From DAISJM01 sp036821485 (GTDB lineage: Bacteria; Verrucomicrobiota; Kiritimatiellia; CAIQIC01; JAGNIJ01), in NCBI GenBank assembly GCA_036821485.1, contig DAISJM010000001.1:1-64000 (forward strand): a stretch of DNA of 64,000 nt, in the 5' to 3' direction. Made by a program: the position numbers and the translations under genes. The notes below the pieces were generated by a model. The model was not told the DNA's origin and did no database searches. It was given only the letters and a program-made list of their open reading frames with translations. The stretch's first letter is position 1, and each line of letters starts with the position of its first letter. Below are positions 33,552-41,880 of this stretch, in pieces.

Positions 33552-35771
33552 GTGGTGTTTTCGCCAAGACGATCGGCGGGGTGTTGGGGTTTGTTTCGCG
33601 GGGCCCCTGTCGCCATCGTCAGCGTTCTCTTGTTGTATCTGGCCTCGTCGGCGTCCGCTGCGCCTGTTGCCGGATTCGGCAACTCCCTCGAATTCAGCAC
33701 CGACGATTATATTCTCATTCCGAACAGCCCAAGCCTGAGTCTCAGCGGGGCCGATAGTTTCACCATCGCGATGTGGATCCGGAGCGGCGGCGGGCAGGGG
33801 ACGCTCTATCGCATGGACGCCGGCTACGGCGAGATGAACATCTACATCTACACGCGCACGGACAATCGCCTGACCTTTGGACTTGGCCGTCAGAGTTACA
33901 CGTGGGATTGGCAAACCTCCGTGGGTAGCGTGTCCACCACCGGATGGACTCACGTGGCGTTCGTGAAGGAGACCAACTCGTCCCGCATCTACATCAACGG
34001 CCAGCTTGATTCGCAGGACACGGTTCACAGCATGGTCATGGGTGCCGCGCCCAGTACGCGCAGCACCTACCTCGGCGTCGACGTCTCGACGTGGAGCGCC
34101 TGGTTCGGCGGGCGCATGGACGAAGTCTGTGTCTGGCGCGAGGCGCTTGCGCCGCAGGTCATCGACGCATGGCGCTACCGGCGGCCAGATCTTTCGCAGT
34201 CCGCGTTCACCAACCTTGTGCTCAATCTGCGCATGGACGAGGGTGCGGGCGCCATCGCCGCGGATTCATCGTTGGCCACGAATCACGGGACGCTGGCCTC
34301 GATGGAGGAGACCGACTGGAAACGCAGCACGATCGTGGATGCCGCGACGATTGAAGGCGTGCCTGTCAGTGGCACGCTGGCCGGCAGTGACGTGGCCGGC
34401 AGTTCGGGCGACGGCACCAGTTGGCTGCTGGCGTTTGCGGTTTCGGCGCAGGGCGCCAAGGGCACGGCGGTTGTGACCGGCGTGAATGGCTACATCTACA
34501 CGCCCTCGCCGGACGCGTTTGGGACCGACACATTCCAGTTCGTGGTGAGCGATACGGCTGGCGTAGCCTCCGCAGCGGGCACGGTTCAGATTGTCATCAC
34601 CGGCACGCCAGACGCGCCGGTTGCTGTCGCCGACTTTGCGACGACGCGGCAGGATGAGATGGTCACCATCAACGTGCTGAGCAACGATTACGATGTGGAT
34701 GATGACGCGTTGTCGGTCACCAGCGCCACGGTTGCCGCGCACGGCGACGTGGTCGTGGGCGGTTCCTTCCAGAACCTGAAATACACACCCGATGCGGGGT
34801 GGAGCGGCACGGACACGTTCTCGTATGTTGTGGCCGACGGCACAGGTCTTTTTGCGACGGGGCAGGTTACCGTGGTGGTGGGCTCCTCGTACGCGTGGCC
34901 GAACGGCAACAACAGTTACGACGGCGACGGTGTGGCCGACCTCGCGGTGTACGACGGTTTGGGTCATTGGTACATCCGCACGCTGCTGGGAGGCCAGCTC
35001 GCGTGGGCGACGAATTGGGGATTCCCGGGTGCGGTTTGCGTGCCGGGCGATTACGACGGTGATGGGGCAACGGATCTCGCGTTGTACGATGAGGCAACGG
35101 GCAACTGGTACATCCGTCGGCTGACGGGGCAGGTCATCGCGTGGGCGACGAATTGGGGATTCCCGGGCGCGGTGCCGGTGCCGGGCGACTACAGCGGCGA
35201 TGGGCGTGCGGACCTCGCGGTATACAACGAGAACACGGGGGATTGGTACATCCGGACGGTGCAAGGCTCGATTCTCGCGTGGGCGACCAATTGGGGATAC
35301 GTGGGGGCGATGCCGGTCGCGGGCGACTACGATGGCGATGGTTTGGCCGACCTGGCGGTGTATGACGAGAGTGTCGGTAACTGGTACGTGCGCCGGTTGA
35401 CAGGTCAGCTTGTGGGCTTCGCGACGAACTGGGGCTATGCCGGAACGGTGCCGGTGCCGGGCGACTATGACGGCGACGGGGCGGCCGATCTGTCGGTGTA
35501 CGACGAAGTGACGGGCAACTGGTACATCAGGCGATTGGGAGGAAGCATCATTCTGTGGGCGGGCAACTGGGGGTTCCTCGGCGCGGTGCCGGTGCCGGGC
35601 GACTACGACGCGGACGGTCGCGCGGACATGGCCGTGTACGCGGCGACAGATCTTGCGGTTGATCTCGGCATCGTCGGCAACTGGTACATCCGCACCGTTG
35701 ACGGAACGACACTCCTCTATGGCGAGAATTGGGGTACACCGGGTATGATGCCGGCGGACGGCGGGTGGTGA
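33552..35771 (+). CDS. Exported LamG-domain protein with Ig-like domains and FG-GAP/VCBS-type repeats
   Basis: A 739-residue exported protein. A signal peptide (VAIVSVLLLYLASSASA) is followed by a concanavalin-like LamG domain at about 45-255, two bacterial Ig/cadherin-like modules at about 265-450 (the second opens with ATTRQDEMVTINVLSNDYD), and about six repeats of 53-54 residues to the end. Each repeat has a VPGDYDGDG calcium-type loop followed by ADLAVYDE, GNWYIR and WATNWG. Such repeats form a propeller and serve binding at the cell surface. The start is a GTG at 33552 with GGAGGT five bases upstream; the open frame begins earlier but lacks a signal there. It diverges from the 1315-residue protein gene. 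Confidence 0.85.
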   Translation: MVFSPRRSAGCWGLFRGAPVAIVSVLLLYLASSASAAPVAGFGNSLEFSTDDYILIPNSPSLSLSGADSFTIAMWIRSGGGQGTLYRMDAGYGEMNIYIYTRTDNRLTFGLGRQSYTWDWQTSVGSVSTTGWTHVAFVKETNSSRIYINGQLDSQDTVHSMVMGAAPSTRSTYLGVDVSTWSAWFGGRMDEVCVWREALAPQVIDAWRYRRPDLSQSAFTNLVLNLRMDEGAGAIAADSSLATNHGTLASMEETDWKRSTIVDAATIEGVPVSGTLAGSDVAGSSGDGTSWLLAFAVSAQGAKGTAVVTGVNGYIYTPSPDAFGTDTFQFVVSDTAGVASAAGTVQIVITGTPDAPVAVADFATTRQDEMVTINVLSNDYDVDDDALSVTSATVAAHGDVVVGGSFQNLKYTPDAGWSGTDTFSYVVADGTGLFATGQVTVVVGSSYAWPNGNNSYDGDGVADLAVYDGLGHWYIRTLLGGQLAWATNWGFPGAVCVPGDYDGDGATDLALYDEATGNWYIRRLTGQVIAWATNWGFPGAVPVPGDYSGDGRADLAVYNENTGDWYIRTVQGSILAWATNWGYVGAMPVAGDYDGDGLADLAVYDESVGNWYVRRLTGQLVGFATNWGYAGTVPVPGDYDGDGAADLSVYDEVTGNWYIRRLGGSIILWAGNWGFLGAVPVPGDYDADGRADMAVYAATDLAVDLGIVGNWYIRTVDGTTLLYGENWGTPGMMPADGGW
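34914..35768 (+). repeat. Six in-frame repeats of about 160 bp encoding FG-GAP-like units
   Basis: The DNA encoding the C-terminal propeller repeats is itself highly similar between copies (for example gcgtgggcgacgaattgggg recurs), with a period of 156-171 bp. The low divergence suggests recent duplication or gene conversion. Confidence 0.8.
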
Positions 35772-35900
35772 GCGTTGAAACTGGAAGCTCGAGACTTGTC
35801 GGGCGGAAGGAAGAGTCTGTAGGAGAGGCTTTAGGCCTTGATGGGGAAGCCACAACGAGGCACAGAAGGCGCACAGTGCCTGGCAACAAGTGGAGGAACA

Positions 35901-36521
35901 ATGAAGACGGTCATTGCGTGGTCGGTAGCAGTGTTGCTCGTGTCAGCGGTCGGGGTTTATGGCCAAAATGCTGTCCCTGCCTCGACGGACGAAGCGTGGC
36001 GAAATGACATGGCGGCTTTTGCTGCGGCGGTTGCTGATGTTGCGGCGAACTCGCAAGTGCCTGATGACTTTCAACTATCGCAGAGCATGAGAAGTCGATC
36101 GGTTCTGAGCGGGCGGGATGGCACACCCACGTGGGTGGTCCTCAAAGACGGCTTTGAGAAAGAACTTCATGGTGAACTAGCAAAGGCTTTTGCCGGGCAA
36201 GTTTCGTGGCAGGGCAAGGTCACGACCGCCGAATTGAACCAGGAGAAGAAGACGTGCAACATCAGGGTGGAATTTCCAAAGGCCAGCGGCATGCCTGCGA
36301 ATTGTGAACTGACGGACGCGTTTATTGTTATTCCTTTCGACGAACTACCGGCAGAGAAGCTGCCGGCAGTGGGAACACTCTTCTCCTTCACGGGGAATCT
36401 GAAGAAGGCAAAAGACGACGATCTCTTGGACCGCGTGTGGGTGCTCTACGGGCGAGGCACAAATGCGGGCAAGAATCGGATCGGTGTGTCGCTCACCGAC
36501 GAGGCCCCATCCGTGAAGTAG
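35901..36521 (+). CDS. Exported hypothetical protein
   Basis: A 206-residue protein with a signal peptide (KTVIAWSVAVLLVSAVGVYGQ). The mature part has a helical start, a beta-rich middle (VSWQGKVTTAELNQEKKTCNIRVEFPKA) and a short FSFTGNLKKAKDDD segment, which together suggest an OB-like or small beta-barrel fold. No catalytic motif is recognised. The start at 35901 has GGAGGAACA upstream, which decides it over an ATG 63 bases earlier. It opens a run of small plus-strand genes to 40.3 kb. Confidence 0.65.
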   Translation: MKTVIAWSVAVLLVSAVGVYGQNAVPASTDEAWRNDMAAFAAAVADVAANSQVPDDFQLSQSMRSRSVLSGRDGTPTWVVLKDGFEKELHGELAKAFAGQVSWQGKVTTAELNQEKKTCNIRVEFPKASGMPANCELTDAFIVIPFDELPAEKLPAVGTLFSFTGNLKKAKDDDLLDRVWVLYGRGTNAGKNRIGVSLTDEAPSVK

Positions 36522-36555
36522 AGGCGCCATATTCGGCGCTGGCAAGAGGAAGTGT

Positions 36556-37266
36556 GTGATCAGATTCTTCAAGAGCGTGCCGGTGATCTCGCGGGATCAG
36601 ATTGTCCAGAATATCAGTTCCCGCAGGCGGATGGTCAGGACAACGACCCGATATGATATGTCTTCCGTCTACAACCATGCTTTGGACATTGCGGTTCCGT
36701 TTGCCATGGGAAAGAGGTTCGGTGCGGCCGTTGGCGCAGCATTCGTCGTTGTTGCCATCAGCTTTATAGTGTTCGGAAGATCAGACGTGGGAATGGGTGC
36801 GGTGTATACCCATAAGGCGTTTTGGATTGTCCTCGGTGTGGCCGCATTTCTTTGTTTCGTCCTGTATGATCCGACCAACAGCATTCTGTGGGAGCAAATG
36901 AATGCTGTCGCCCGCAAAGACCGGGGCCTGAAGGATGATGAGGGAAACTTCGAGTGCGTTACCGACGAGCAGTGGTCTGCTTTCGTGATGCGATTGACGG
37001 GGTCAGCCGCAGCGAAGATCATCTGCCACGATGGGCAAAGCGTTGCCCTGGTGGCTGCGCCTTCCGTGGAAGGGAAGGGAGGCGTCTACGACGAAGTACT
37101 CGCCGAGATGCGACAGGAGAAGGTGATGGCTTCTGTTGCCAATAAGGGGCCTGCGCCCGACAAGCGGGTTCCGGGAACATGTCCGTCCTGTGGGACGCCC
37201 CTTCCGTTCCGAGGCTGTCGAGGCCTTCTGGCCCGCTGTCAGCGATGCGGTCAGAGATTCGAATGA
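36556..37266 (+). CDS. Membrane protein with a C-terminal zinc ribbon
   Basis: A 236-residue protein with a GTG start after AGAGGA. Two transmembrane helices lie at about 52-72 and 86-104, a cytoplasmic middle region at 105-200 is mixed helix and strand, and the C-terminus has a zinc ribbon with CPSCGTPLPFRG and CQRCGQRF. No family is recognised. It lies 34 bases after the previous gene and could be co-transcribed. Confidence 0.6.
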   Translation: MIRFFKSVPVISRDQIVQNISSRRRMVRTTTRYDMSSVYNHALDIAVPFAMGKRFGAAVGAAFVVVAISFIVFGRSDVGMGAVYTHKAFWIVLGVAAFLCFVLYDPTNSILWEQMNAVARKDRGLKDDEGNFECVTDEQWSAFVMRLTGSAAAKIICHDGQSVALVAAPSVEGKGGVYDEVLAEMRQEKVMASVANKGPAPDKRVPGTCPSCGTPLPFRGCRGLLARCQRCGQRFE

Positions 37267-37314
37267 TGGGATTGTCGAACAAGACACGCGGTTGTCGGGA
37301 AAGGAAGAGGAAAG

Positions 37315-37665
37315 ATGAATCCGAGTGTGATGTTGGGTCTGTCGAATATTGGCGTGGCGGTGTTGCTGATCGCCATCTCCATCCCCTTGATTCAGCGGCG
37401 GGTGAAGATGAATCACTTCTACGGCGTGCGAATTCCGAAGGCGTTTGAGTCTGACGAGAATTGGTACAAGATCAATGAGTATGGCGGTCGACAGCTTGTC
37501 TTGTGGTCCTGTGCTCTGGCTCTCTTGGGCGTCGTGACGTTCTTCCTGCCGCTCGGGACTGAAGAGAAGCCGAATGAAACCATGATCATCATCTCCGCCT
37601 TGATGCCGCTGATCGTCCTGGTGCCGGCCATCGTCCAGATCCTTCGCTACGCGCGGAAGCTCTGA
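37315..37665 (+). CDS. SdpI-family membrane protein
   Basis: A 116-residue inner-membrane protein with three hydrophobic segments (about 8-26, 60-80, 88-108). The segment NHFYGVRIPKAFESDENWYKINEYGG matches the SdpI/YhfL family signature (FYGxRxP...NWxxANxxGG). SdpI of Bacillus protects against the SdpC toxin, but most family members have no known role, and no toxin gene is recognised nearby. A purine-rich ribosome-binding region precedes the ATG. Confidence 0.75.
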   Translation: MNPSVMLGLSNIGVAVLLIAISIPLIQRRVKMNHFYGVRIPKAFESDENWYKINEYGGRQLVLWSCALALLGVVTFFLPLGTEEKPNETMIIISALMPLIVLVPAIVQILRYARKL

Positions 37666-38232
37666 ACAAGATCGCGCTGCGGTTCAGCGCGAGGGCAAGC
37701 ATTTCTTCAAGAGTCTGCCTGCAAGGCGGATAACGATTCTGGCATCCCATGCAGACCTGTCGCCGCCATGCGACTCGGTCTCCCACAGAAGAGTCGTCTT
37801 TCTGCGCCGCAGAACAAGCCTCGATCGTTTCCATACTTTCATTGCTCTATCTCCGTCTTCTTTGCGGGGCCATGCTGCCGCAAGTGCGCTATGCCGACAA
37901 CTCTCTTAGTACCAACTTGCATAGTCGCTCCCTAATAGAGGTGAAAATGTCCACAAGGGGGTTGCTGCCATCTGTTCCGTGCCGGAGAAGCTATTTCACG
38001 GGAGAGTCGGGGCTCCGAAGTTCTTCTTCGCTCGCCGTGGAGGTTCTGACTCCGACAGAGGGACGTTCGGATTGCTTTCCCACAGCGACGCAGGTCTGCC
38101 GAGTGAAGGCTCCTCTTAACTCCTTCGTAGTCAGCGAGGTCCACCTTGACCGGGGCGACCGGTGGCCATACCCTCAGACTTGATATTCGCAGGGTGCGCG
38201 GACGTATCAGCACGGAGGCAAGCGGAAGGCCC
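37666..38232. other. 567-base stretch with no supported gene
   Basis: Open frames here (for example plus 37749-38183 and minus 37932-38348) have no ribosome-binding site, no domain and protein sequence that looks like out-of-frame translation. A small hairpin, CTGAAC with GTTCAG, follows the SdpI gene at about 37663-37690. It may hold a decayed gene; I cannot identify one. Confidence 0.5.
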
Positions 38233-38715
38233 ATGAGCAGGCAAATCATTCGTGAACTCCACGAGCAATACCGTGCCGCGATTGAGATGTTCCTGCTGGC
38301 TGTCGAGAATTGCCCGGACCATTTCTGGACGCGCGTCTTTGGAGACAACTCCCCTTTCTGGAAAGAGGCCTACCATGCAGTCTTCTACCTCAGGAATCTT
38401 GCGAACGGACCTTCCGAAAACAAGTCCCTTACGCCCTTTGGAATCGACCTGGACCCAAGGTTGATCACCAAGGCGCAGGGAGTTGTGTCCAAGGGCGCCA
38501 TGAACTCCTTCGTCACCCAGACCCGCGAGCACGTGGATCGCATGTTCTCCGAGCTCACAGTTGCCCAACTGGAAGGACCGGACAACTATGCCCCTGAGCG
38601 GTATCGGAGCATCCATCATCGCCTTCTCTACGGATTGCGTCACTTTCAACATCATACCGGCAAGCTCACGGGGTATCTCTTCTGCAACGGCATCGATTAC
38701 GACCCTTGGCGTTGA
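38233..38715 (+). CDS. DinB-like four-helix protein
   Basis: A 160-residue cytoplasmic protein with the pattern of the DinB/YfiT-like metal-binding superfamily: a helical first half with SPFWKEAYHAVFYL (His near 48) and a late HHRLLYGLRHFQHHTGKL segment supplying the other His ligands. Such proteins often act as metal-dependent thiol-linked transferases, or have no assigned function. The start at 38233 was chosen for the GGAAGG upstream; the frame is open earlier without a better start. Confidence 0.65.
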   Translation: MSRQIIRELHEQYRAAIEMFLLAVENCPDHFWTRVFGDNSPFWKEAYHAVFYLRNLANGPSENKSLTPFGIDLDPRLITKAQGVVSKGAMNSFVTQTREHVDRMFSELTVAQLEGPDNYAPERYRSIHHRLLYGLRHFQHHTGKLTGYLFCNGIDYDPWR

Positions 38716-38829
38716 TGATGGAAGGGATGCACGCGGAGCGGAGTTGGGAAAGCGTCAGCAGGTGGCCCGATCGCTCTCGATGTTGTGGTTGTGGTGAGGA
38801 CTGTTGGGGAAAACAAAAGGAGGAATACA

Positions 38830-39234
38830 ATGGATCCGGTAGCTGAAGTCAAACGCGCGACGAAGGGGAAGAGATTTGCGGCGGCCCTCGTGGATCTTCT
38901 GTTGATTCCGTTGGTGGCCGGTATCGTGCTCGGGCTCTTGTTTGTTGCGGTGAAGGCAGATGAAGTGGTTCGCATGATCATCATGGTGGCCTTCAATGTC
39001 GCGTGGTTGATCATTCGCGATGCGGTCGGTTCTCCCGGACGAGCCATGGTTGGAATACGGCTCCAGAAGACAGATGGGACGCCGGTTGGAGTGGGCACTG
39101 CTCTTGCCCGCAATATACATTTGATGATTCCTCTCGTGTTGCTGGTCGGCTACTTGGTGGAGTTCATCGCTCTGCTGGCCACCGGTGAACGTCTTGCGGA
39201 TCGGTGGGCGCACACCATTGTTGTGGAAAAGTAG
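38830..39234 (+). CDS. RDD-family membrane protein
   Basis: A 134-residue membrane protein with the RDD signature: RFAAALVDLLLIPLV at the first helix (Arg and Asp in place), SPGRAMVGIRLQKTDG in the middle, and ERLADRWAHTIVV at the end. Three to four transmembrane segments are visible. The RDD family is widespread; some members act as sodium/proton exchangers, most are uncharacterised. It has a textbook AAAGGAGG ribosome-binding site and lies 25 bases before the next gene. Confidence 0.8.
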   Translation: MDPVAEVKRATKGKRFAAALVDLLLIPLVAGIVLGLLFVAVKADEVVRMIIMVAFNVAWLIIRDAVGSPGRAMVGIRLQKTDGTPVGVGTALARNIHLMIPLVLLVGYLVEFIALLATGERLADRWAHTIVVEK

Positions 39235-39259
39235 GCCGACATTCGACAGAGAGGCGAAC

Positions 39260-39574
39260 ATGAACCCTGGATTGATTGGAGGGCTTGTCGGTGGCGTGAT
39301 GGGGACCGTCGGAGGATTGGTTGGGACGTATTTCAGCATCAAGAATACCGACGGACCACGCGAGCGCGCCTTTATGATCAAAGCGTCGGTTGTTTGTTGG
39401 GTGGGGATCCTGATCTTTCTTGCACTGCTGTTCAATCTGCCCGATCCGTACAAATCGTTCCTGTGGATTCCCTACTCCATTCTGCTGCCCCTGGCCGTCA
39501 TCCATGGCAACAAGGCCCAGCAGAGAATCAGAAGGGAAGAATCACAGAACAGCGGTGTCGCGCAGGGTCAGTGA
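39260..39574 (+). CDS. Small membrane protein of unknown function
   Basis: A 104-residue protein with a Gly-rich first transmembrane segment (GLIGGLVGGVMGTVGGLVGT), two further hydrophobic segments at about 42-58 and 68-82, and a charged C-terminal tail. The Gly zipper suggests helix packing or oligomers. No family is recognised. It is probably co-transcribed with the RDD gene. Confidence 0.55.
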   Translation: MNPGLIGGLVGGVMGTVGGLVGTYFSIKNTDGPRERAFMIKASVVCWVGILIFLALLFNLPDPYKSFLWIPYSILLPLAVIHGNKAQQRIRREESQNSGVAQGQ

Positions 39575-39761
39575 ATTGCGTTCGCGTCCGTCTCGTTGTC
39601 TACGGCGGGCTGTGCGTCTGCGGTCAGCCCCTTCCGACTTGACCGAGATATGTGCCGGGCTCAGTCTGGTAATAAGGGAAGTCCGAAACGAGAAGAAAGC
39701 CTGCGATTCTTGTGAGGCGAACCACAGGGTCATGAGTTGTCGGTTCCGAGAGGAATAGGTC

Positions 39762-40322
39762 ATGAGCAAGCAATTGCCGACATGGATGTGGGTGGTCGCG
39801 ACGAGCGTGGGTGTACTTGTGCTTGGGTGGGTGGATTGGCTGACGGGCTATGAACTCAATTTCTTCCTGTTCTACTTTCTGCCCGTGGCGGCAGGCGCGT
39901 GGTTCATCGGGTTGGGTTTCTCGGTGACCTTGGCCGTGTGCAGTGCCCTCGTGTGGTTCGGCGCGGATGTCCTATCGGGGCACGTACATGCCTCCTCTGC
40001 CTATGCGGTTTGGAATACGGTGATCCGTATGATTTCGTTCCTCGTGATCGGGTGGGCCGTTTCCAGGATGCGGCAGGCGCTTGATCGCGAACGAGGCACG
40101 GCGGAGAATCTGCGGCGAGCAATGTCCGAGATCAAGGTGCTTGAAGCCTTCCTTCCGATCTGCGCGCAATGCAAGAAGATCCGCAACCAGCAGGGCGGTT
40201 GGCAGAACATGGAGGCTTACATCAGCCAGCACTCCAAAACGCAATTCTCGCACGGTTACTGTCCCGAGTGTGCCAAGAAGGCCGCCATAGAGGCCGGCTT
40301 GCTCGATGAAAAAGAGTCATGA
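39762..40322 (+). CDS. Membrane sensor-like protein with a Cys-rich zinc-binding tail
   Basis: A 186-residue protein with about four transmembrane helices in the first 100 residues (a short DUF4118/MASE-like membrane module), a coiled-coil linker, and a conserved tail with CAQCKKIR, WQNMEAYI, HSKTQFSHGYC and PEC. That Cys4-type tail is known from the ends of sensor kinases and response regulators, where it follows a signalling domain; here it follows the membrane module directly. It may be a stand-alone redox or metal sensor, or a fragment of a larger sensor. The gene ends 37 bases before the glycoside hydrolase start. Confidence 0.65.
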   Translation: MSKQLPTWMWVVATSVGVLVLGWVDWLTGYELNFFLFYFLPVAAGAWFIGLGFSVTLAVCSALVWFGADVLSGHVHASSAYAVWNTVIRMISFLVIGWAVSRMRQALDRERGTAENLRRAMSEIKVLEAFLPICAQCKKIRNQQGGWQNMEAYISQHSKTQFSHGYCPECAKKAAIEAGLLDEKES

Positions 40323-40359
40323 ACTTTGGTCGGAAAGCAGAACGGCGAAAAAGAAAGCC

Positions 40360-41781
40360 ATGAAGAGGAGGCTCCAGGTTGCAGCATGGCGTGCATGGAT
40401 TGGTTGTGGCTTGCTGCTGTCCTGCGCGGCATCGGATTCACGAGCGCAGGATGCAATGCCCGTGCGCGTATGCGTGGACGCGGGGCATCCTGTTCGGACG
40501 ATTTCGAAATTCCTGACCGGCTCACATTTTGTCTACGCCTTCGAAAGCGACGCCCTCTACAGCGACGAACGCATTGCGGACTGGATGCGTCGCAGCAAGG
40601 TCGGAGTGATTCGCTGGCCGGGCGGAACCGCCGTGCAGAATTACCACTGGGATCACCTGAACGGCATCGCCTTCAAGGAGGACAGCTGGGACCCGGACTA
40701 CAAGGCAACAGATGTCGCCTCCGGGAACTACATGGACTTGGACGAGTACATCGCGTTCTGCCGCCGCGTGGGCGCGGAGCCGATGGTGGGTATCAACATC
40801 AAGTCCGGGAAGAAATACAAGCGGGAGGCGGAGGCCCTCGACGAGGCGCGCCGACTGATCACCTACTGCCGGGACAAGAACTACGGAGTGAAGTTCTGGT
40901 ACATCGGCAATGAATGCTTCAAGGGATTCGGCGCGCGCGGCTATGCGCGATACATCGACCGGTACGGGGAAGTGCTGCGTTCGGTGGATTCGAATATCGT
41001 GGTCATCGGCGACTGGAAATTCGGGCCGGAGGAAAAACGCAGGTTTGAAGAATGCGTCGAAATCGCAGCGACCTCGCGACAACTGGACGTCATGGAGATT
41101 CACGAGAAGTGGGGCAATGACTGGTCGCTGACCACGGGCCATACGAAAGCCGACTGGCGCGCGGAGTGCCCGCTCTACAACGGCAAGCTCGGCGATTACA
41201 TCCGGAAGTTCCACCAGGCCATGAAGGACGCAGGCCGGCCGCAGGTGAAACTGGCCTTCAACGAATGGGGCATCGGGAACGTGTCCGACGGCGATGAATT
41301 CGACTATGCGCTTGTGGCGGCCGACTTCCTGGTGGAGATATTCCGAAACGATGTGGAGCAGGCCTGCTACTGGAATCTCAACATGGGGCCGGGGAAGTCC
41401 CGGGTTCTTGCCACGACGGAGAACAGGAGCCGCCTGCTGAAGTTCAACCCGGTTGCCCATGTCTTTGAAATGTACGCCCACGCTCTCGGTGGGGAGCTCC
41501 TTGAGGTCGCCACATCGGAAAAATGTGTGTACGGATTCGCAGTCCGGGGGCCCGGCGATGAGCTTCAAGTCTACCTGCTGAACAAGAATGAGCAGCCTGC
41601 CGCCGTGGAGTTGAGCATTGAGCCCGGCGAATTGGAGGGCATGCGTGTACGGACCGAGGCGCTGGTCGCGCCCGGCGAGCTTGTATCGAGCGATCATGGG
41701 ATTCAAGCTGTCGGACAATCGTGTGTGGTCGAACTGAAGCCGTCCTCCTTCACGACGATTGTGATAGCGAAGGATGATTAG
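40360..41781 (+). CDS. Exported GH51-like alpha-L-arabinofuranosidase family enzyme
   Basis: A 473-residue clan GH-A glycoside hydrolase with a signal peptide (AWIGCGLLLSCAASDSRAQ). The N-terminal part has the GVIRWPGGTAVQNYHW core typical of GH51; the acid/base Glu is in WYIGNECF and the nucleophile Glu in AFNEWG. A C-terminal beta-sandwich from about 380 holds YLLNKNEQPAAVEL. It should act outside the cytoplasm on arabinose-containing glycans. The start at 40360 was preferred to an upstream in-frame ATG at 40306 that overlaps the previous gene. Confidence 0.85.
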   Translation: MKRRLQVAAWRAWIGCGLLLSCAASDSRAQDAMPVRVCVDAGHPVRTISKFLTGSHFVYAFESDALYSDERIADWMRRSKVGVIRWPGGTAVQNYHWDHLNGIAFKEDSWDPDYKATDVASGNYMDLDEYIAFCRRVGAEPMVGINIKSGKKYKREAEALDEARRLITYCRDKNYGVKFWYIGNECFKGFGARGYARYIDRYGEVLRSVDSNIVVIGDWKFGPEEKRRFEECVEIAATSRQLDVMEIHEKWGNDWSLTTGHTKADWRAECPLYNGKLGDYIRKFHQAMKDAGRPQVKLAFNEWGIGNVSDGDEFDYALVAADFLVEIFRNDVEQACYWNLNMGPGKSRVLATTENRSRLLKFNPVAHVFEMYAHALGGELLEVATSEKCVYGFAVRGPGDELQVYLLNKNEQPAAVELSIEPGELEGMRVRTEALVAPGELVSSDHGIQAVGQSCVVELKPSSFTTIVIAKDD

Positions 41782-41844
41782 CTGTAGCATCTGCCTGATG
41801 ACGGAAGAACTCGGCGTCGTAGGCCCGGGGCGGCCGCGCCGGGA

Positions 41845-41874
41845 TTGACAGCGCACGAGCATCAAAACTAAAGT
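41845..41874 (+). promoter_or_regulatory. Strong promoter candidate predicting a leaderless TPM-LemA mRNA
   Basis: A perfect TTGACA (41845-41850), 18 bases, then TAAAGT (41869-41874). The ATG at 41881 is 6 bases past the -10, so transcription should begin at about the A of ATG. No ribosome-binding site is present. Confidence 0.55.
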
Positions 41875-41880
41875 GCCGCC

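Noticed and set aside
37749..38183. A 144-residue gene
   Set aside because: No ribosome-binding site, domain or protein-like composition; treated as non-coding.
35901..40322. Integron gene cassette array
   Set aside because: The small same-strand genes suggested cassettes, but no RYYYAAC/GTTRRRY attC-like sites or integrase gene were found between them.
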